A stretch of 64,000 nt of DNA from Treponema socranskii subsp. paredis ATCC 35535 (GTDB lineage: Bacteria > Spirochaetota > Spirochaetia > Treponematales > Treponemataceae): the NCBI GenBank assembly GCA_000413015.1, contig KE332516.1, positions 443,846 to 507,845 of the forward strand. The letters run 5' to 3'. Shown here one piece after another: positions 1-8,815 of the stretch; positions within the stretch are counted from its first letter, which is position 1; the number at the start of each line of letters is the position of its first letter. The notes below the pieces were generated by a model that did no database searches, was not told the origin of the DNA, and saw only the letters and a program-made list of their open reading frames with translations. A program made the translations under genes and the position numbers.

Positions 1-38
1 CGTGAAGCCGTGAAGCCGTGAAGCCGTGAAGCCGTGAA
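1..38. repeat. 8-bp tandem repeat at window edge
   Basis: The unit CGTGAAGC occurs four times in a row and a fifth partial unit follows; the array is cut by the window start, so its true length is unknown. The rest of the gap to position 186 is AT-rich with no gene that I can see. Confidence 0.8.
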
Positions 39-186
39 TTTTGCGCGATGCGCGTATGCGTGTCAAGTACTCCGTACGACATATACGCTGCAAATACGTT
101 TTTCATCGCCTACAGTATATGCCGTATGCGCGGAAAAGTAAAGACATTAATAATTGATAATTTGTAATGGGTAATTGATTCCCCTC

Positions 187-2085
187 TTACAGCGGCACAA
201 ACACGACGGTCTGCTGCGGTATATCGATATTCATCGCCTTGACTTCAAGCGTATCGTTGAGTTCATATTTTTTTTGCGGGGCGATAAAGGTTTGCATATC
301 GAGCGAGGGGATATAGAGCTGGATCTGTTTGTCTTTTTTATCGACGCACACGGCTTCCCCCCTCCACTCGGGATTTTGCAAAAGGTATACGAGCTTCCAG
401 TGCGTTTCGCTGCACCGCGACGCTTTCCGTGCGGCAATCGACGCGATATCGCCTTCGCTGATGCGCATGAGCATATCGTCTTTGTCGATGAGCGGCCTGC
501 CGGCCATAAACGCGCGCAGCTGTTCGTGCGCGATCAAATCGCCGTAGCGGCGGAGAGGGCTCGTCACTTGGCTGTACATCGAAACGCCGATCGCAGCGTG
601 AGGCGCGGGCGTAATACCGACGCTTCGCTTTCGCATACAGCGGAGCAAACGAAAATCGCCGGCAAGTCCCGGAGGCAGATCGGAGGGAATAGCGGGAGCT
701 TCCTGACTTACATACGGAAAGGGAATGCCGTTTTTAAACGCGAAACGTGCCGCGCCTTCTCCTGCAAGGAGCATCATCTCGCGCACCGTATCGCCCGATT
801 CGTAGCGGACTTCCGGTTCGATCGAAACTTTTTTCGTCTCTTCATCGACGCTGATATGCACTTCGGGCAAATCGACGGAACAGGCGCCCGCTCTCTTCCG
901 CCGTTCGATATTACGTTTTGCGATATCGAACAAGGGTTTCAATTCGGGCGAATCTTTCAGCGTATCCGCTTTTTCATAGGTAAGGCGCTCGACATTGACA
1001 AGCGTTTTAAAAACCGCGCAGTCGGAAATGCCGCCCTTATCGTCGAATAAAATCCGAAACGAAAGCGCGCGGCTCCTCTCGTTCAAACCGAGCGCGTAAT
1101 CGGCAAGGGAAGTTTCCGCAAGCATACGACTCGTCCCTTCGGGCAGATAGAGCGTCGTTCCGCGTTCTCGTGCGGTTTTGTCGATCGAACTGTCAGGCAT
1201 GACGCTGGAAGCGGGATCTGCGACATGCACCCACAGGTATTCGCCGTCCCACGAAACCGCATCGTCGGGATCTTCCGACCACGCGTTGTCGATCGCGTAT
1301 GCCCGGCTTTGCACGAAAAGCCGCTCTTCTTCGGGCGGAACGGCAAGCCCCTCCGATGCCGACGTCATCGAAAGCCCGTAGCGCGTCGGATACGGATTTC
1401 GCGTAAGGGGCCATACGCCCGTATCGATGAGCAGCTTGTGCGCTTTTTCGGGCGTCTGTGAAAAACCCGCCTCCGTCATAGCCTTCGATTTGTCGGTCTG
1501 ACCGAGCGCGAGAGATTCGACTTCGCTCATATACTTGGAGTCGCCGGGAAGTTCGAGTTTTTTTTGTTTGAGCCGCTTGATAAAGGCCGCGCGCAACTCT
1601 CCTTCGTGCGCCTTTTCGTATGCCTTTTGTTTTAATGCCGCTATTTCCTCTTCGCTCCGCGGCACAAAGGCAAGCGTACCCGATTTAAAAGATGCGGCAT
1701 CGAGGGCGAACTCGTCGCTTTCGGAAATCGCTTTATAGACGGCAAAACTTTCATCCGCCGAAAAAGACGGACGCATGAGCCGGGCGATATCGGCAAAAGG
1801 GACGGCCGACGATGCGGTGCCGGGATCGGATCGAAGCAGTTCGTAAGCTTCGGAAAGCTGAACGGAGATCGCGCCGTCGGAAAACGAAAGGATCGCATCG
1901 AGACTCGAAGCGGGTCCTTCGTGCAAAGGCACGATATCTTTTTCACGCACTTTCAGCGATACGTACGACTTTTTCCCCGCCGCGGCCGACGAAGGACAGT
2001 ATTGAATCGCATATTTTTCGCCTTCGACATCGGCAACGAGCGCACATTGATTTTTATAGAGTACGACCGCGTTTTTTCGAATCAT
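187..2085 (-). CDS. RNB-domain exoribonuclease (RNase II/R family)
   Basis: 632 residues. Predicted 3'-5' exoribonuclease acting on RNA in the cytoplasm. The RNB domain begins near residue 255 and carries the acidic metal site IDNAWSEDPDDAV, which matches the family pattern IDxxxTEDxDDA with all aspartates present, and the later motif TSPLRRYGDLIAHEQL typical of the domain's end. The N-terminal 250 residues do not look like a standard cold-shock domain, and the C-terminus after the RNB core is short, so an S1 domain is at best degenerate. That architecture fits the minimal RNase II-like proteins rather than full RNase R. The start codon overlaps the stop of the preceding outer-membrane gene by four bases (ATGA), so translation is probably coupled. 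Confidence 0.88.
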   Translation of the reverse strand: MIRKNAVVLYKNQCALVADVEGEKYAIQYCPSSAAAGKKSYVSLKVREKDIVPLHEGPASSLDAILSFSDGAISVQLSEAYELLRSDPGTASSAVPFADIARLMRPSFSADESFAVYKAISESDEFALDAASFKSGTLAFVPRSEEEIAALKQKAYEKAHEGELRAAFIKRLKQKKLELPGDSKYMSEVESLALGQTDKSKAMTEAGFSQTPEKAHKLLIDTGVWPLTRNPYPTRYGLSMTSASEGLAVPPEEERLFVQSRAYAIDNAWSEDPDDAVSWDGEYLWVHVADPASSVMPDSSIDKTARERGTTLYLPEGTSRMLAETSLADYALGLNERSRALSFRILFDDKGGISDCAVFKTLVNVERLTYEKADTLKDSPELKPLFDIAKRNIERRKRAGACSVDLPEVHISVDEETKKVSIEPEVRYESGDTVREMMLLAGEGAARFAFKNGIPFPYVSQEAPAIPSDLPPGLAGDFRLLRCMRKRSVGITPAPHAAIGVSMYSQVTSPLRRYGDLIAHEQLRAFMAGRPLIDKDDMLMRISEGDIASIAARKASRCSETHWKLVYLLQNPEWRGEAVCVDKKDKQIQLYIPSLDMQTFIAPQKKYELNDTLEVKAMNIDIPQQTVVFVPL

Positions 2086-3464
2086 ACGCCGTATTTATAC
2101 GTCCAATAAATTCCGAACGACCACGCCGATCGATTTTTGCCGTCGAAGGCCGTGCGGCTTTCATAATCGAAGTCGACCGAAAGCGAATGGCGGGTATTAA
2201 ATAAAAACGCCGCCTCCGGACGGATGTCGAAAATAAAGCCGCCGGTATAATCTTTCGTCGCCGAGTATGTCGCATAACTTTTGTCGCCCCAGCGTTTGTC
2301 ATAAGAACCCCATGCAAGGGACGACCATGCGCTTAAAACCACATTGCGCGAAACCGCAAATCGCGCGAGGATACCCGTGTAAACGGAAGGACCGTAATTC
2401 ACATTTTCAAACCAATTGAAACCCGCTTCGGGACGGATCGTCAAATCGATTTTCGGAAAGGAAATCGTAACCGCTCCTCCCGTCGTCCACGCCATATCGG
2501 TATCGTTCGGATCGGCATCGATCGAATCCCAGCCGAACCATGCGTCGATAACAAAGCGCTTGTCGAACGCAAGCGATATGCCCGTATACAGATTGCCGTC
2601 CCGTTGAAATATCCCTTCGTATGCAAACGATGCGCGCAAAAAATCGACCGGATGCACTTCCGCTCCGAAGTTTATAATCGGAGCATCGGTATTCGCTCCG
2701 CTCGGAATCGCAATGCCCGTTTGAAAGACGTCTTTATAGCGGTAGCGCGCCGCGATTGCCGTCTTCGCATATTTATTCGCGACGGGAACGAAACCGACGA
2801 CATCGTACGAACCGGGCGCATCGGGAGTATAGCGATAACGGTGAGCGCTCGCGCTCCATACATTCCAATCGCTTCCGCCCTGCGCGACTCCGTGCCGATC
2901 GTCATAAGACGTGCTGAAACCGCCGGCGCGTATATGCGCTCCCGCTTCCCACACCCACGCACCGTAGCCGGGTGCGGGACCGACCGACCAATTGAGTTTC
3001 GTACCGACACCCGCGTCGAAGCCTTTAAACGGATGCATCAAAAAATTGATATAATACGGATCGGATCGCGTATTCAAATGACCGTTCGCGGCGTTATTGT
3101 ATGTCACACCCAAAGGCGCTCCTATGCGCTGTACGTTATTCGTATCTTCTCCGCCGTTATAATAATGATAGGAAAGCGCCGAACGTTCCGTATTTTCGAT
3201 CGAAAAATTATCGAGCGTGTTATCGCCGTCGTTCCAGCGCGCGAGCGCGCCCCAGTTGATCATACCGTCGATCGTAAAAATACCGACATCGACACGCGCT
3301 TGAAGCGTATCGATAATACCGTAATATTTGGCTCTTTGAGATCCGAGCGGTCCGCCGAATCCCGTCCACACCGTATTTTCAACTCCCGTTTTTTGAAGTA
3401 CTTGAGCTTGAACCGAAGCGGCGATAAAACCGGCAGCGGCAAAAATCATGCATATTTTTTTCAT
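2082..3464 (-). CDS. Predicted outer-membrane/periplasmic beta-rich protein
   Basis: 460 residues, family not recognised. It opens with a Sec signal peptide (MKKICMIFAAAGFIAASVQA, cleavage after AQA-like), preceded by a good ribosome-binding site GGGAG six to eight bases upstream. The mature part is rich in Trp, Tyr, Gly and alternating aromatic/polar residues (for example FAYEGIFQRDG, FGWDSID), as expected for a transmembrane beta-barrel, and it ends in WTYKYGV rather than a classical terminal Phe. No charged catalytic motif is visible. It is transcribed first in a two-gene unit with the RNB exoribonuclease. An export role or surface antigen is plausible, but that is inference from composition only. 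Confidence 0.75.
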   Translation of the reverse strand: MKKICMIFAAAGFIAASVQAQVLQKTGVENTVWTGFGGPLGSQRAKYYGIIDTLQARVDVGIFTIDGMINWGALARWNDGDNTLDNFSIENTERSALSYHYYNGGEDTNNVQRIGAPLGVTYNNAANGHLNTRSDPYYINFLMHPFKGFDAGVGTKLNWSVGPAPGYGAWVWEAGAHIRAGGFSTSYDDRHGVAQGGSDWNVWSASAHRYRYTPDAPGSYDVVGFVPVANKYAKTAIAARYRYKDVFQTGIAIPSGANTDAPIINFGAEVHPVDFLRASFAYEGIFQRDGNLYTGISLAFDKRFVIDAWFGWDSIDADPNDTDMAWTTGGAVTISFPKIDLTIRPEAGFNWFENVNYGPSVYTGILARFAVSRNVVLSAWSSLAWGSYDKRWGDKSYATYSATKDYTGGFIFDIRPEAAFLFNTRHSLSVDFDYESRTAFDGKNRSAWSFGIYWTYKYGV

Positions 3465-3597
3465 ATTACATCTCCCGATACAAAGGACATATTCGAACGC
3501 TTCCGCTTTCGGATAGTCCGTGAATCACTTGCGAATTCTATATAAAACGGAATGAGCCGTCAATGGGCTGCAATCGGTACGCACGGCGCAAAGATAA

Positions 3598-3627
3598 AAA
3601 AACCGCCGCATCGCTGCGGCGGTTTTT
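3598..3627 (-). terminator. Intrinsic terminator of the UgpC-type ATPase gene
   Basis: A near-perfect hairpin (CCGCCGCA / TGCGGCGG with a four-base loop) flanked by A and T runs follows the ATPase gene 17 bases after its stop, giving a U-tract on the minus strand. It may also work on the plus strand. Confidence 0.85.
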
Positions 3628-3643
3628 CAATCGATAAATCGGT

Positions 3644-4765
3644 TTACCACTTCTTTTCGACTTTATCGCAGATATTCGGTTCGCCTTCTTCCATAGAGAA
3701 GAATTTCGCCTTTTCCATATTCGGAACGAAATTGAGCGTATCGCCGAGACGGAAGTCCGCATTTGCCGACGTTTTGACGATGAGGTTCTGTCCCTTATTC
3801 GTAACGACATAGAGGTGAGTTTCCGAGCCGAGCGGTTCTTTGTTCGTAAGCTTCATCTGCATATTGTTCGCCGCGGCAGGCTTTTCCGAAAATGCGACGT
3901 CTTCGGGACGGATGCCGAACGATACTTCTTTGCCGACGAAAGCTTTCAGCTCTTTTGCCTGCGCGTCCGTCGGAACGACTTCAAACGAACCTTCGTCGCA
4001 TACGATCTTGCCGCCTTTTTCGGCGACTTTGACCGTCATAAAATTCATCGGCGGCGTGCCGATAAATCCCGCGACGAATTTGTTGATCGGCGAATTATAC
4101 AGATAGAGCGGCGCGCCGATCTGCTGAATAAATCCGTCTTTCATAACGACGATTTTCGTACCGAGCGTCATAGCTTCGATCTGATCGTGCGTAACGTAAA
4201 TCATCGTCGCCTGCAGCCTCTGGTGCAAAGAAGCGAGTTCGGAGCGCATCGTAACGCGGAGCTTCGCATCGAGGTTCGACAGCGGTTCGTCGAAGAGGAA
4301 TACTTTCGGATTGCGGACGATTGCACGGCCGACTGCGACGCGCTGGCGCTGACCGCCGGAAAGCGCTTTCGGTTTTCGGTTCAAATACTGCGTCAAATCC
4401 AGCTGCTTTGCAGCATCTTTTACGCGGCGGTCGATTTCCGCTTTGTCCATTTTGCGGATCTTCAAACCGAAAGCCATATTGTCGTACACCGTCATGTGCG
4501 GGTACAGCGCGTAGTTTTGGAACACCATAGCGATGTCGCGGTCTTTCGGAGGAACATCGTTCATCTCCACGCCGTCGATGTACAGCTTGCCTTCGGTTAT
4601 GTCTTCAAGACCCGCAACCATGCGGAGCGTCGTCGATTTTCCGCAGCCGGACGGGCCGACGAAAACGCAAAACTCTTTGTCTTCGACCGTGATATTGGCG
4701 TCGGTGACGGCACGCGTCATGCCTTCGTATACTTTACCGACACCCTTCAGTTCAACTTTTGCCAT
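3644..4765 (-). CDS. ugpC: Sugar-type ABC transporter ATPase (UgpC/MsmX/MalK family)
   Basis: 373 residues, the usual length for CUT1-class sugar ATPases. It hydrolyses ATP to drive carbohydrate or glycerol-phosphate importers at the inner membrane. Walker A GPSGCGKST, Q-loop FQNYALYPHM, signature LSGGQRQRV, Walker B FLFDEPLSNLDAKL and switch VTHDQIEAMT are intact; the C-terminal third is an OB/TOBE regulatory domain (FGIRPEDVAF). No permease or binding protein lies beside it, so it is probably a shared ATPase serving several sugar transporters, as MsmX does in Firmicutes. The start is supported by AGGGAGG eight bases upstream and by a strong promoter at 4800-4828. Confidence 0.93.
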   Translation of the reverse strand: MAKVELKGVGKVYEGMTRAVTDANITVEDKEFCVFVGPSGCGKSTTLRMVAGLEDITEGKLYIDGVEMNDVPPKDRDIAMVFQNYALYPHMTVYDNMAFGLKIRKMDKAEIDRRVKDAAKQLDLTQYLNRKPKALSGGQRQRVAVGRAIVRNPKVFLFDEPLSNLDAKLRVTMRSELASLHQRLQATMIYVTHDQIEAMTLGTKIVVMKDGFIQQIGAPLYLYNSPINKFVAGFIGTPPMNFMTVKVAEKGGKIVCDEGSFEVVPTDAQAKELKAFVGKEVSFGIRPEDVAFSEKPAAANNMQMKLTNKEPLGSETHLYVVTNKGQNLIVKTSANADFRLGDTLNFVPNMEKAKFFSMEEGEPNICDKVEKKW

Positions 4766-4799
4766 AAAAGGCCTCCCTTGGGGTTATATTATGAAATTC

Positions 4800-4828
4800 A
4801 GTATACGGCAAAAAATACGAGCTGTCAA
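4800..4828 (-). promoter_or_regulatory. Sigma-70-type promoter of the UgpC-type gene
   Basis: Consensus TTGACA (4823-4828) and TATACT (4800-4805) separated by exactly 17 bases on the minus strand, about 35 bases before the start codon. Confidence 0.85.
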
Positions 4829-4847
4829 ACGATTTTTTTAAATATTC

Positions 4848-4922
4848 TTAATCCGAGGGGGGAAGCCTCCCCCTCGCGCACACTTCGTTGTGCGCTGCCC
4901 CCTCAAGCGGGGACACCCCGCA
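4848..4922. other. Cluster of three GC-rich hairpins
   Basis: Between the radical SAM gene (ending at 5071) and the ATPase promoter lie three consecutive stem-loops: CGAGGGGG/CCCCCTCG, GCGCACA/TGTGCGC with a CTTCGT loop, and CCCC/GGGG. They have no U-tract. They could end transcription from the upstream operon or be a repeat element; the rest of the 300-base gap holds no gene. Confidence 0.6.
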
Positions 4923-5070
4923 ACGCCCCGTACCGATTTTGCGCAAGTTTTATCGCAGGATATGCACCGCCATGGTATACTATTTGCCGTAAATCGACAA
5001 GGCGAACAGGTTCTATCGAAAACTTTTGATATTTTCTTAGACGGCTGAAACATCCCGTAAAAATTTCCGC

Positions 5071-5916
5071 TCAGCAGTTGCCGGGGTACACGTATTCGAG
5101 GTATTCGCGCGCGGCGGAAACGGAACGGTACACCGTGTCGATCGGGGTCGCATCGATATCCTTCATGAGCCAGTGCGGGAAAAAGCGCGTGATGTGCAGC
5201 GGAATCTTTTTATCGATTTTCGAAACCCACTGCGCGAGCGAGCGTATTTCCTCTTCGCCGTCGTTTTTTCCGGGAACGATGAGCGTCGTAACTTCGACGT
5301 GCGTCTGCTTTGCCGAGCGCAAAATCGTATCTTTAACGATATCCAAATCGCCGCCCAAGGTTTCGTACCACTCGCGCGTAAATCCTTTCAAATCGATGTT
5401 CATCGCATCGATGTACGGCAGCAGTTTTTCGATCACGCCGGTACCGACACAGCCGTTTGTAACGACGACGTTTTTCATACCGAGAGCGCGTACACAGCGC
5501 GATGCATCGCGCACGTATTCCCACGACACGAGCGGTTCGTTGTACGTGTACGCGACGCCGATATTGCCGCGAGAGACAAGCGATAAAGCTTTTTCAGCAA
5601 GGGATTCGGGTGAAACATACGCCGTTTCAATGTCGCCGCCGCTTTGCGAAATCTCCGCATTTTGGCAAAACGGGCAGTGCATATTGCAGCCGAAACTTCC
5701 CGCCGACAAAATCATGCTTCCGGGAAAAAATCGATAGAGCGGTTTTTTTTCGATAGGATCGAGGGCGAGCGCGGTAAGCCGTCCGTAATTGAGCGGAACG
5801 ATGTTTCCGTTTCTGTTGATCCGAGCGCGGCATTTTCCCGTCCGACCTTCGGCGAGAGAGCAGCGGTAAAAACACGTGTCGCAGGTCACACGCATTTCGC
5901 CCTCAGCGCTTTTCAC
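5071..5916 (-). CDS. amrS: AmmeMemoRadiSam system radical SAM enzyme
   Basis: 281 residues. Radical SAM protein of the AmmeMemoRadiSam family; its reaction is not established. The CX3CX2C cluster motif that binds the SAM-cleaving 4Fe-4S is CNMHCPFC at residues 77-84. An N-terminal Cys-rich segment (CDTCFYRCS, then GKCRAR) at 12-29 is typical of this family and of the activating-enzyme relatives. The downstream TIM-barrel signatures AYTYNEPLVSWEY, NVVVTNG and IDLKGF are present. It overlaps the preceding DNA methyltransferase gene by 14 bases, and the partner Memo-AMMECR1 fusion lies one gene further upstream, so all three are probably one transcript driven from 8400-8428. Confidence 0.92.
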   Translation of the reverse strand: MKSAEGEMRVTCDTCFYRCSLAEGRTGKCRARINRNGNIVPLNYGRLTALALDPIEKKPLYRFFPGSMILSAGSFGCNMHCPFCQNAEISQSGGDIETAYVSPESLAEKALSLVSRGNIGVAYTYNEPLVSWEYVRDASRCVRALGMKNVVVTNGCVGTGVIEKLLPYIDAMNIDLKGFTREWYETLGGDLDIVKDTILRSAKQTHVEVTTLIVPGKNDGEEEIRSLAQWVSKIDKKIPLHITRFFPHWLMKDIDATPIDTVYRSVSAAREYLEYVYPGNC

Positions 5917-6871
5917 GAAGCTCTCCCTGCTCCCTTCCCGTGTTGCGTTCCCAAAACACGCCGTCCGTATACCCTTGGATCGACGTATCGCGCTCCGCCC
6001 GTTGAAGGCGCTTCAACGCAAGGAGACAGTAGTCTTCATTGATTTCGATACCGCAATACCTGCGCTCGAGTTTTTTTGCAACGACGGCCGTCGTACCCGA
6101 ACCGAGAAAGGGATCGAAAACGAGCGAGCCTTTTTTCGAACTCGCCAATATCAATTTTGCGATAAGCTTTTCGGGCTTTTGCGTCGGATGCTCGGTGTTT
6201 TCGCTCATCGACCAATAAGGCACCGTGATGTCGTCCCAAAAATTCGACGCGCCCGTCAAGCGGAATTTTCCGCCGTCGGCTTCCTCCCAATCTTTCGGTT
6301 TTCCGTCTTTCCGGTAGGGCGCTATGACGCGCCGCTTTTGCTTAACCGCATCCACATTGAAATAATAATCGTCGCTTACCGTCGCAAAAAAAATATCTTC
6401 CGAACAATTTTTCCAATTCGCTTTCGCCCCGCGTCCCTTTTCCCGCTGCCACGTAATGCGGTTCCGCACCGTCAAAAGACCGTGCGCCGCCGTGTACACA
6501 GATGCCGCGCTCTTCCAATCGCCGCAAATATAAACGCTCGCATTTTTTTTCAGTAGCCGCACGACTTTAGGAAACCACGAAGCAAGGTAGGCCGCATACG
6601 CTTCGTCTCTGCGAGACGCGAATTTCATGGTGCCGAAATTTTTTGTGATATTGTACGGCGGATCGATTATCATGAGATCGACCGATTCCGTCGGAAAAAA
6701 ATCGATCGCATTGAGCAAGTCGCCGTTGAATATCGCATCGACGATTTCATCTTTCGAAAGCGGGGCTGCCGCGCGGCGTATGAGCGGCTTTAATAATTTT
6801 CTGTCGTCCGCAGTAAGAACTGTCGTACGATTTCTCGGCGAAAGTATTTTTGTATCTGCATCGTCTTTCAT
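5903..6871 (-). CDS. DNA methyltransferase, DPPY type, probably orphan
   Basis: 322 residues. Site-specific amino-methyltransferase transferring a methyl group from SAM to adenine N6 or cytosine N4 in DNA. The catalytic motif IDPPYN is at residues 69-74 and the SAM-binding motif FDPFLGSGTT at about 252-261, i.e. catalytic before SAM motif, the order of the beta class. HPTQKPEKL, the usual lead-in to the SAM motif, is also present. No restriction endonuclease or specificity gene is adjacent. Instead it sits between the two genes of the AmmeMemoRadiSam pair, 15 bases after one and overlapping the next by 14. Target sequence cannot be read from the protein. Confidence 0.9.
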   Translation of the reverse strand: MKDDADTKILSPRNRTTVLTADDRKLLKPLIRRAAAPLSKDEIVDAIFNGDLLNAIDFFPTESVDLMIIDPPYNITKNFGTMKFASRRDEAYAAYLASWFPKVVRLLKKNASVYICGDWKSAASVYTAAHGLLTVRNRITWQREKGRGAKANWKNCSEDIFFATVSDDYYFNVDAVKQKRRVIAPYRKDGKPKDWEEADGGKFRLTGASNFWDDITVPYWSMSENTEHPTQKPEKLIAKLILASSKKGSLVFDPFLGSGTTAVVAKKLERRYCGIEINEDYCLLALKRLQRAERDTSIQGYTDGVFWERNTGREQGELREKR

Positions 6872-6886
6872 TGCAATACCCGGAAT

Positions 6887-8308
6887 TTAATAATGGCGCA
6901 CGACTTCAAAGCGTTCGAGTTCGGGATTTTCACTTTTGTCGATGCCGCCTTTTTTGCACGCGATTTCGATCTGTTCGTCGACCGTATTTACCGTTTCAAG
7001 GTTCGGCAAAAGCAAGCCGCGCCTGTTTCCCTTTGTTACGATGACGCCGTAGCGTTTTACGTCGAGCGCTTCTTTCGACGAAATCTTTTCAGGACTCGAA
7101 AGGACGTCGACGCTGTAGACGAGAGATGAAAGTTCGTCTTCCGTCACTTCGGAAAAGCGAGGATCGGAAAAAGCCGCGCTTACGGCATTGTGCGCGATCT
7201 CTTGAGCGATGCTCTCCCGTACCGGTGCGATCGTTCCGATACAGCCGCGGAGCATGCCGTCTTTTTTCAGCGATACGAAAACTCCCGCGCGGTTTTCGAG
7301 CAAATCTTCCGAAAGCTCCATACGCTCGGAGCCGCTTGAGCACAGAGCCGCGCCTCTTTCGATGCGAAGCCTGCCTTTTGTTCGCACATAGTTTTCGACC
7401 GCAAGCCTTGCGAGGCGGACGTATTCATCTTCGCTTTTTTTCCGCGCATCGAGAGAGCGCCTCTCCTCCGCTTCGTACCGCTCCAAAAAATTGCGCGTTT
7501 CGTCGCACCCCGTCACTTCATAGGCGCATATCCCGTAGCCGACACCGAAGGGTCCTTCGTAAGAAAGCTTTTCCGCTCGGACTGCCGTGCGGTCGAGGCT
7601 GCCCGCCATAATGATAAACGAACGATGGCCGCACTCGGCCGCGTTTTCACAAAAATCGGGACTGAACGAAAAAAGCTTTCCGAAATCGGCACGTTCCATA
7701 ACGACCATAATGCGCTCATCGTATACCGCACCTTCCGCGCGATACCCGTAGGGCCCGTCGGATTTCAGCACGTGCGACAGATCGCCGCTTGCGACAACGA
7801 CAACGCTCTTTCCCGTCTTTTCCGCCGCTCGACGGATGCATTCGCCGAGCGCATAATGCGCTTTGTACGACTGCCCCGAAAGACCGATGCGAACGAGTTT
7901 ATAATCAGTGTAATATTTATTAATAAAATACAACGGCACCGCCGTACCGTGGTCGAGCGACGCACGCCGCTCCCCTTTCGTGCCCGCCGCAATATCCGCT
8001 TTATCGGCTTCGCTGCAAAGTGCCTTAACAAAATCGGCATCGTAAAAAAGATGAAAGCGCACTTCCGGCGCACCGAAATCGGAAAAATCACCGAAAACTT
8101 CGGTACCCGGAGAAATATGAAAATAATCGCGGTAAAGCGGCATATGCGGAGACGTGACGACGATCGTTTCGGGCTTCAGATCCGCAATTTTTTTTGCGAT
8201 TTGCACATACGCGGCAATCGTCGCCGCGATTTCATTTTCCCTGCCCTTACCTACTTCATGTACGATGAGAGGCGGATGCGGAACCGTAAACGCACCGATT
8301 ATCGCCAT
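6887..8308 (-). CDS. AmmeMemoRadiSam protein B-protein A fusion (Memo + AMMECR1)
   Basis: 473 residues, two domains. Residues 1-280 are a Memo-like/class III extradiol dioxygenase-like domain (starting AFTVPHPPLIVHEVGKG, with SPHMPLYRDYF and SGDLSHVL carrying the histidines that bind metal in relatives). Residues about 290-473 are an AMMECR1 domain with its hallmark LRGCIGT. In many genomes these are separate genes amrB and amrA; fusion is known in the family. The radical SAM partner is two genes downstream in the same operon. The biochemical role of the system is unsettled. RBS AAGGGG lies eight bases before the ATG, and a consensus-like promoter with a hairpin leader precedes it. Confidence 0.92.
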   Translation of the reverse strand: MAIIGAFTVPHPPLIVHEVGKGRENEIAATIAAYVQIAKKIADLKPETIVVTSPHMPLYRDYFHISPGTEVFGDFSDFGAPEVRFHLFYDADFVKALCSEADKADIAAGTKGERRASLDHGTAVPLYFINKYYTDYKLVRIGLSGQSYKAHYALGECIRRAAEKTGKSVVVVASGDLSHVLKSDGPYGYRAEGAVYDERIMVVMERADFGKLFSFSPDFCENAAECGHRSFIIMAGSLDRTAVRAEKLSYEGPFGVGYGICAYEVTGCDETRNFLERYEAEERRSLDARKKSEDEYVRLARLAVENYVRTKGRLRIERGAALCSSGSERMELSEDLLENRAGVFVSLKKDGMLRGCIGTIAPVRESIAQEIAHNAVSAAFSDPRFSEVTEDELSSLVYSVDVLSSPEKISSKEALDVKRYGVIVTKGNRRGLLLPNLETVNTVDEQIEIACKKGGIDKSENPELERFEVVRHY

Positions 8309-8337
8309 AGCAATTCCCCTTTTTATAATTATTTTCC

Positions 8338-8428
8338 ATGCCGCTTCTGCAAAAACGCGGCATTTTTCTCCGCAATTTTAAATAAAAACCGCACGTATAA
8401 GTGTACTTCATTTTGCCGAAGTCGACAA
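8338..8428 (-). promoter_or_regulatory. Promoter and leader hairpin of the AmmeMemoRadiSam operon
   Basis: TTGTCG (8423-8428) and TACACT (8400-8405) are 17 bases apart on the minus strand. The leader that follows can fold ATGCCGC with GCGGCAT (8338-8364) shortly before the ribosome-binding site. The promoter is divergent from feoA. Confidence 0.7.
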
Positions 8429-8514
8429 GAAAATATATAGACGCCGTAAAAAGCGCCGAGCGGTAAAAAGCGAATTTATTTTTAATCGATATGGCGCGAT
8501 TCGAAAATCTGTGT

Positions 8515-8538
8515 TATAGTAATATTAGCATAGGCTAT
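8515..8538 (+). promoter_or_regulatory. feoAB promoter -10 and candidate metalloregulator operator
   Basis: TATAGT at 8515-8520 is a good -10 (the -35 is poor). Immediately after it lies a dyad TAGC-N4-GCTA (8526-8537) inside TTAGCATAGGCTAT, which resembles half-sites of DtxR/TroR-type operators. The position just downstream of the -10 suits repression by iron or manganese. The regulator is inferred, not seen. Confidence 0.45.
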
Positions 8539-8588
8539 CTTTTTTGACTGCGCGTCCGGCGCGTTTTCAAAACCATGCAGGAGGTATT

Positions 8589-8813
8589 ATGTCGCTGAGC
8601 GAAACGCCGGAAGGTTTTTCCGGAACGATAACCGATATCGCAGGAGATGCGCATTTTATCGGAAGAGTTACGTCGATGGGGCTTACGGTCGGCTGCCCGC
8701 TCACCGTCGTGAGGCACGAAAAAAAACAGCCCATACTCATCGAAGCGCGCGATACGCTGATCGCGATCAGCTGCGGCGATCTCGGTAAAATTTTCGTAGA
8801 AGCGGAGAAGTAA
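8589..8813 (+). CDS. feoA: FeoA, ferrous iron transport accessory protein
   Basis: 74 residues, an SH3-like FeoA domain that modulates the FeoB GTPase channel at the inner membrane. The family signature is visible in FIGRVTSMGLTVGCPLTVV and in the closing CGDLGKIFV segment. The ATG at 8589 is chosen over an upstream in-frame TTG at 8544 because AGGAGG sits five bases before it and because the shorter product matches the usual FeoA length. It is two bases from the feoB start, so the two are certainly co-transcribed. A dyad near the promoter suggests metal control. Confidence 0.92.
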   Translation: MSLSETPEGFSGTITDIAGDAHFIGRVTSMGLTVGCPLTVVRHEKKQPILIEARDTLIAISCGDLGKIFVEAEK

Positions 8814-8815
8814 TT

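Noticed and set aside
1-38. 8-bp direct repeats as a CRISPR or coding repeat
   Set aside because: No spacers; array is a simple microsatellite cut by the window edge, and no gene can be assigned to it.
175-1050. Plus-strand frame of 291 codons opposite the RNB gene
   Set aside because: The minus strand encodes conserved RNB motifs over the same span.
3815-5029. Long plus-strand reading frame of 404 codons opposite the UgpC-type gene
   Set aside because: Arg/Asp/Phe-rich shadow of the minus-strand ATPase, whose motifs and promoter are unambiguous; no RBS and no known domain.
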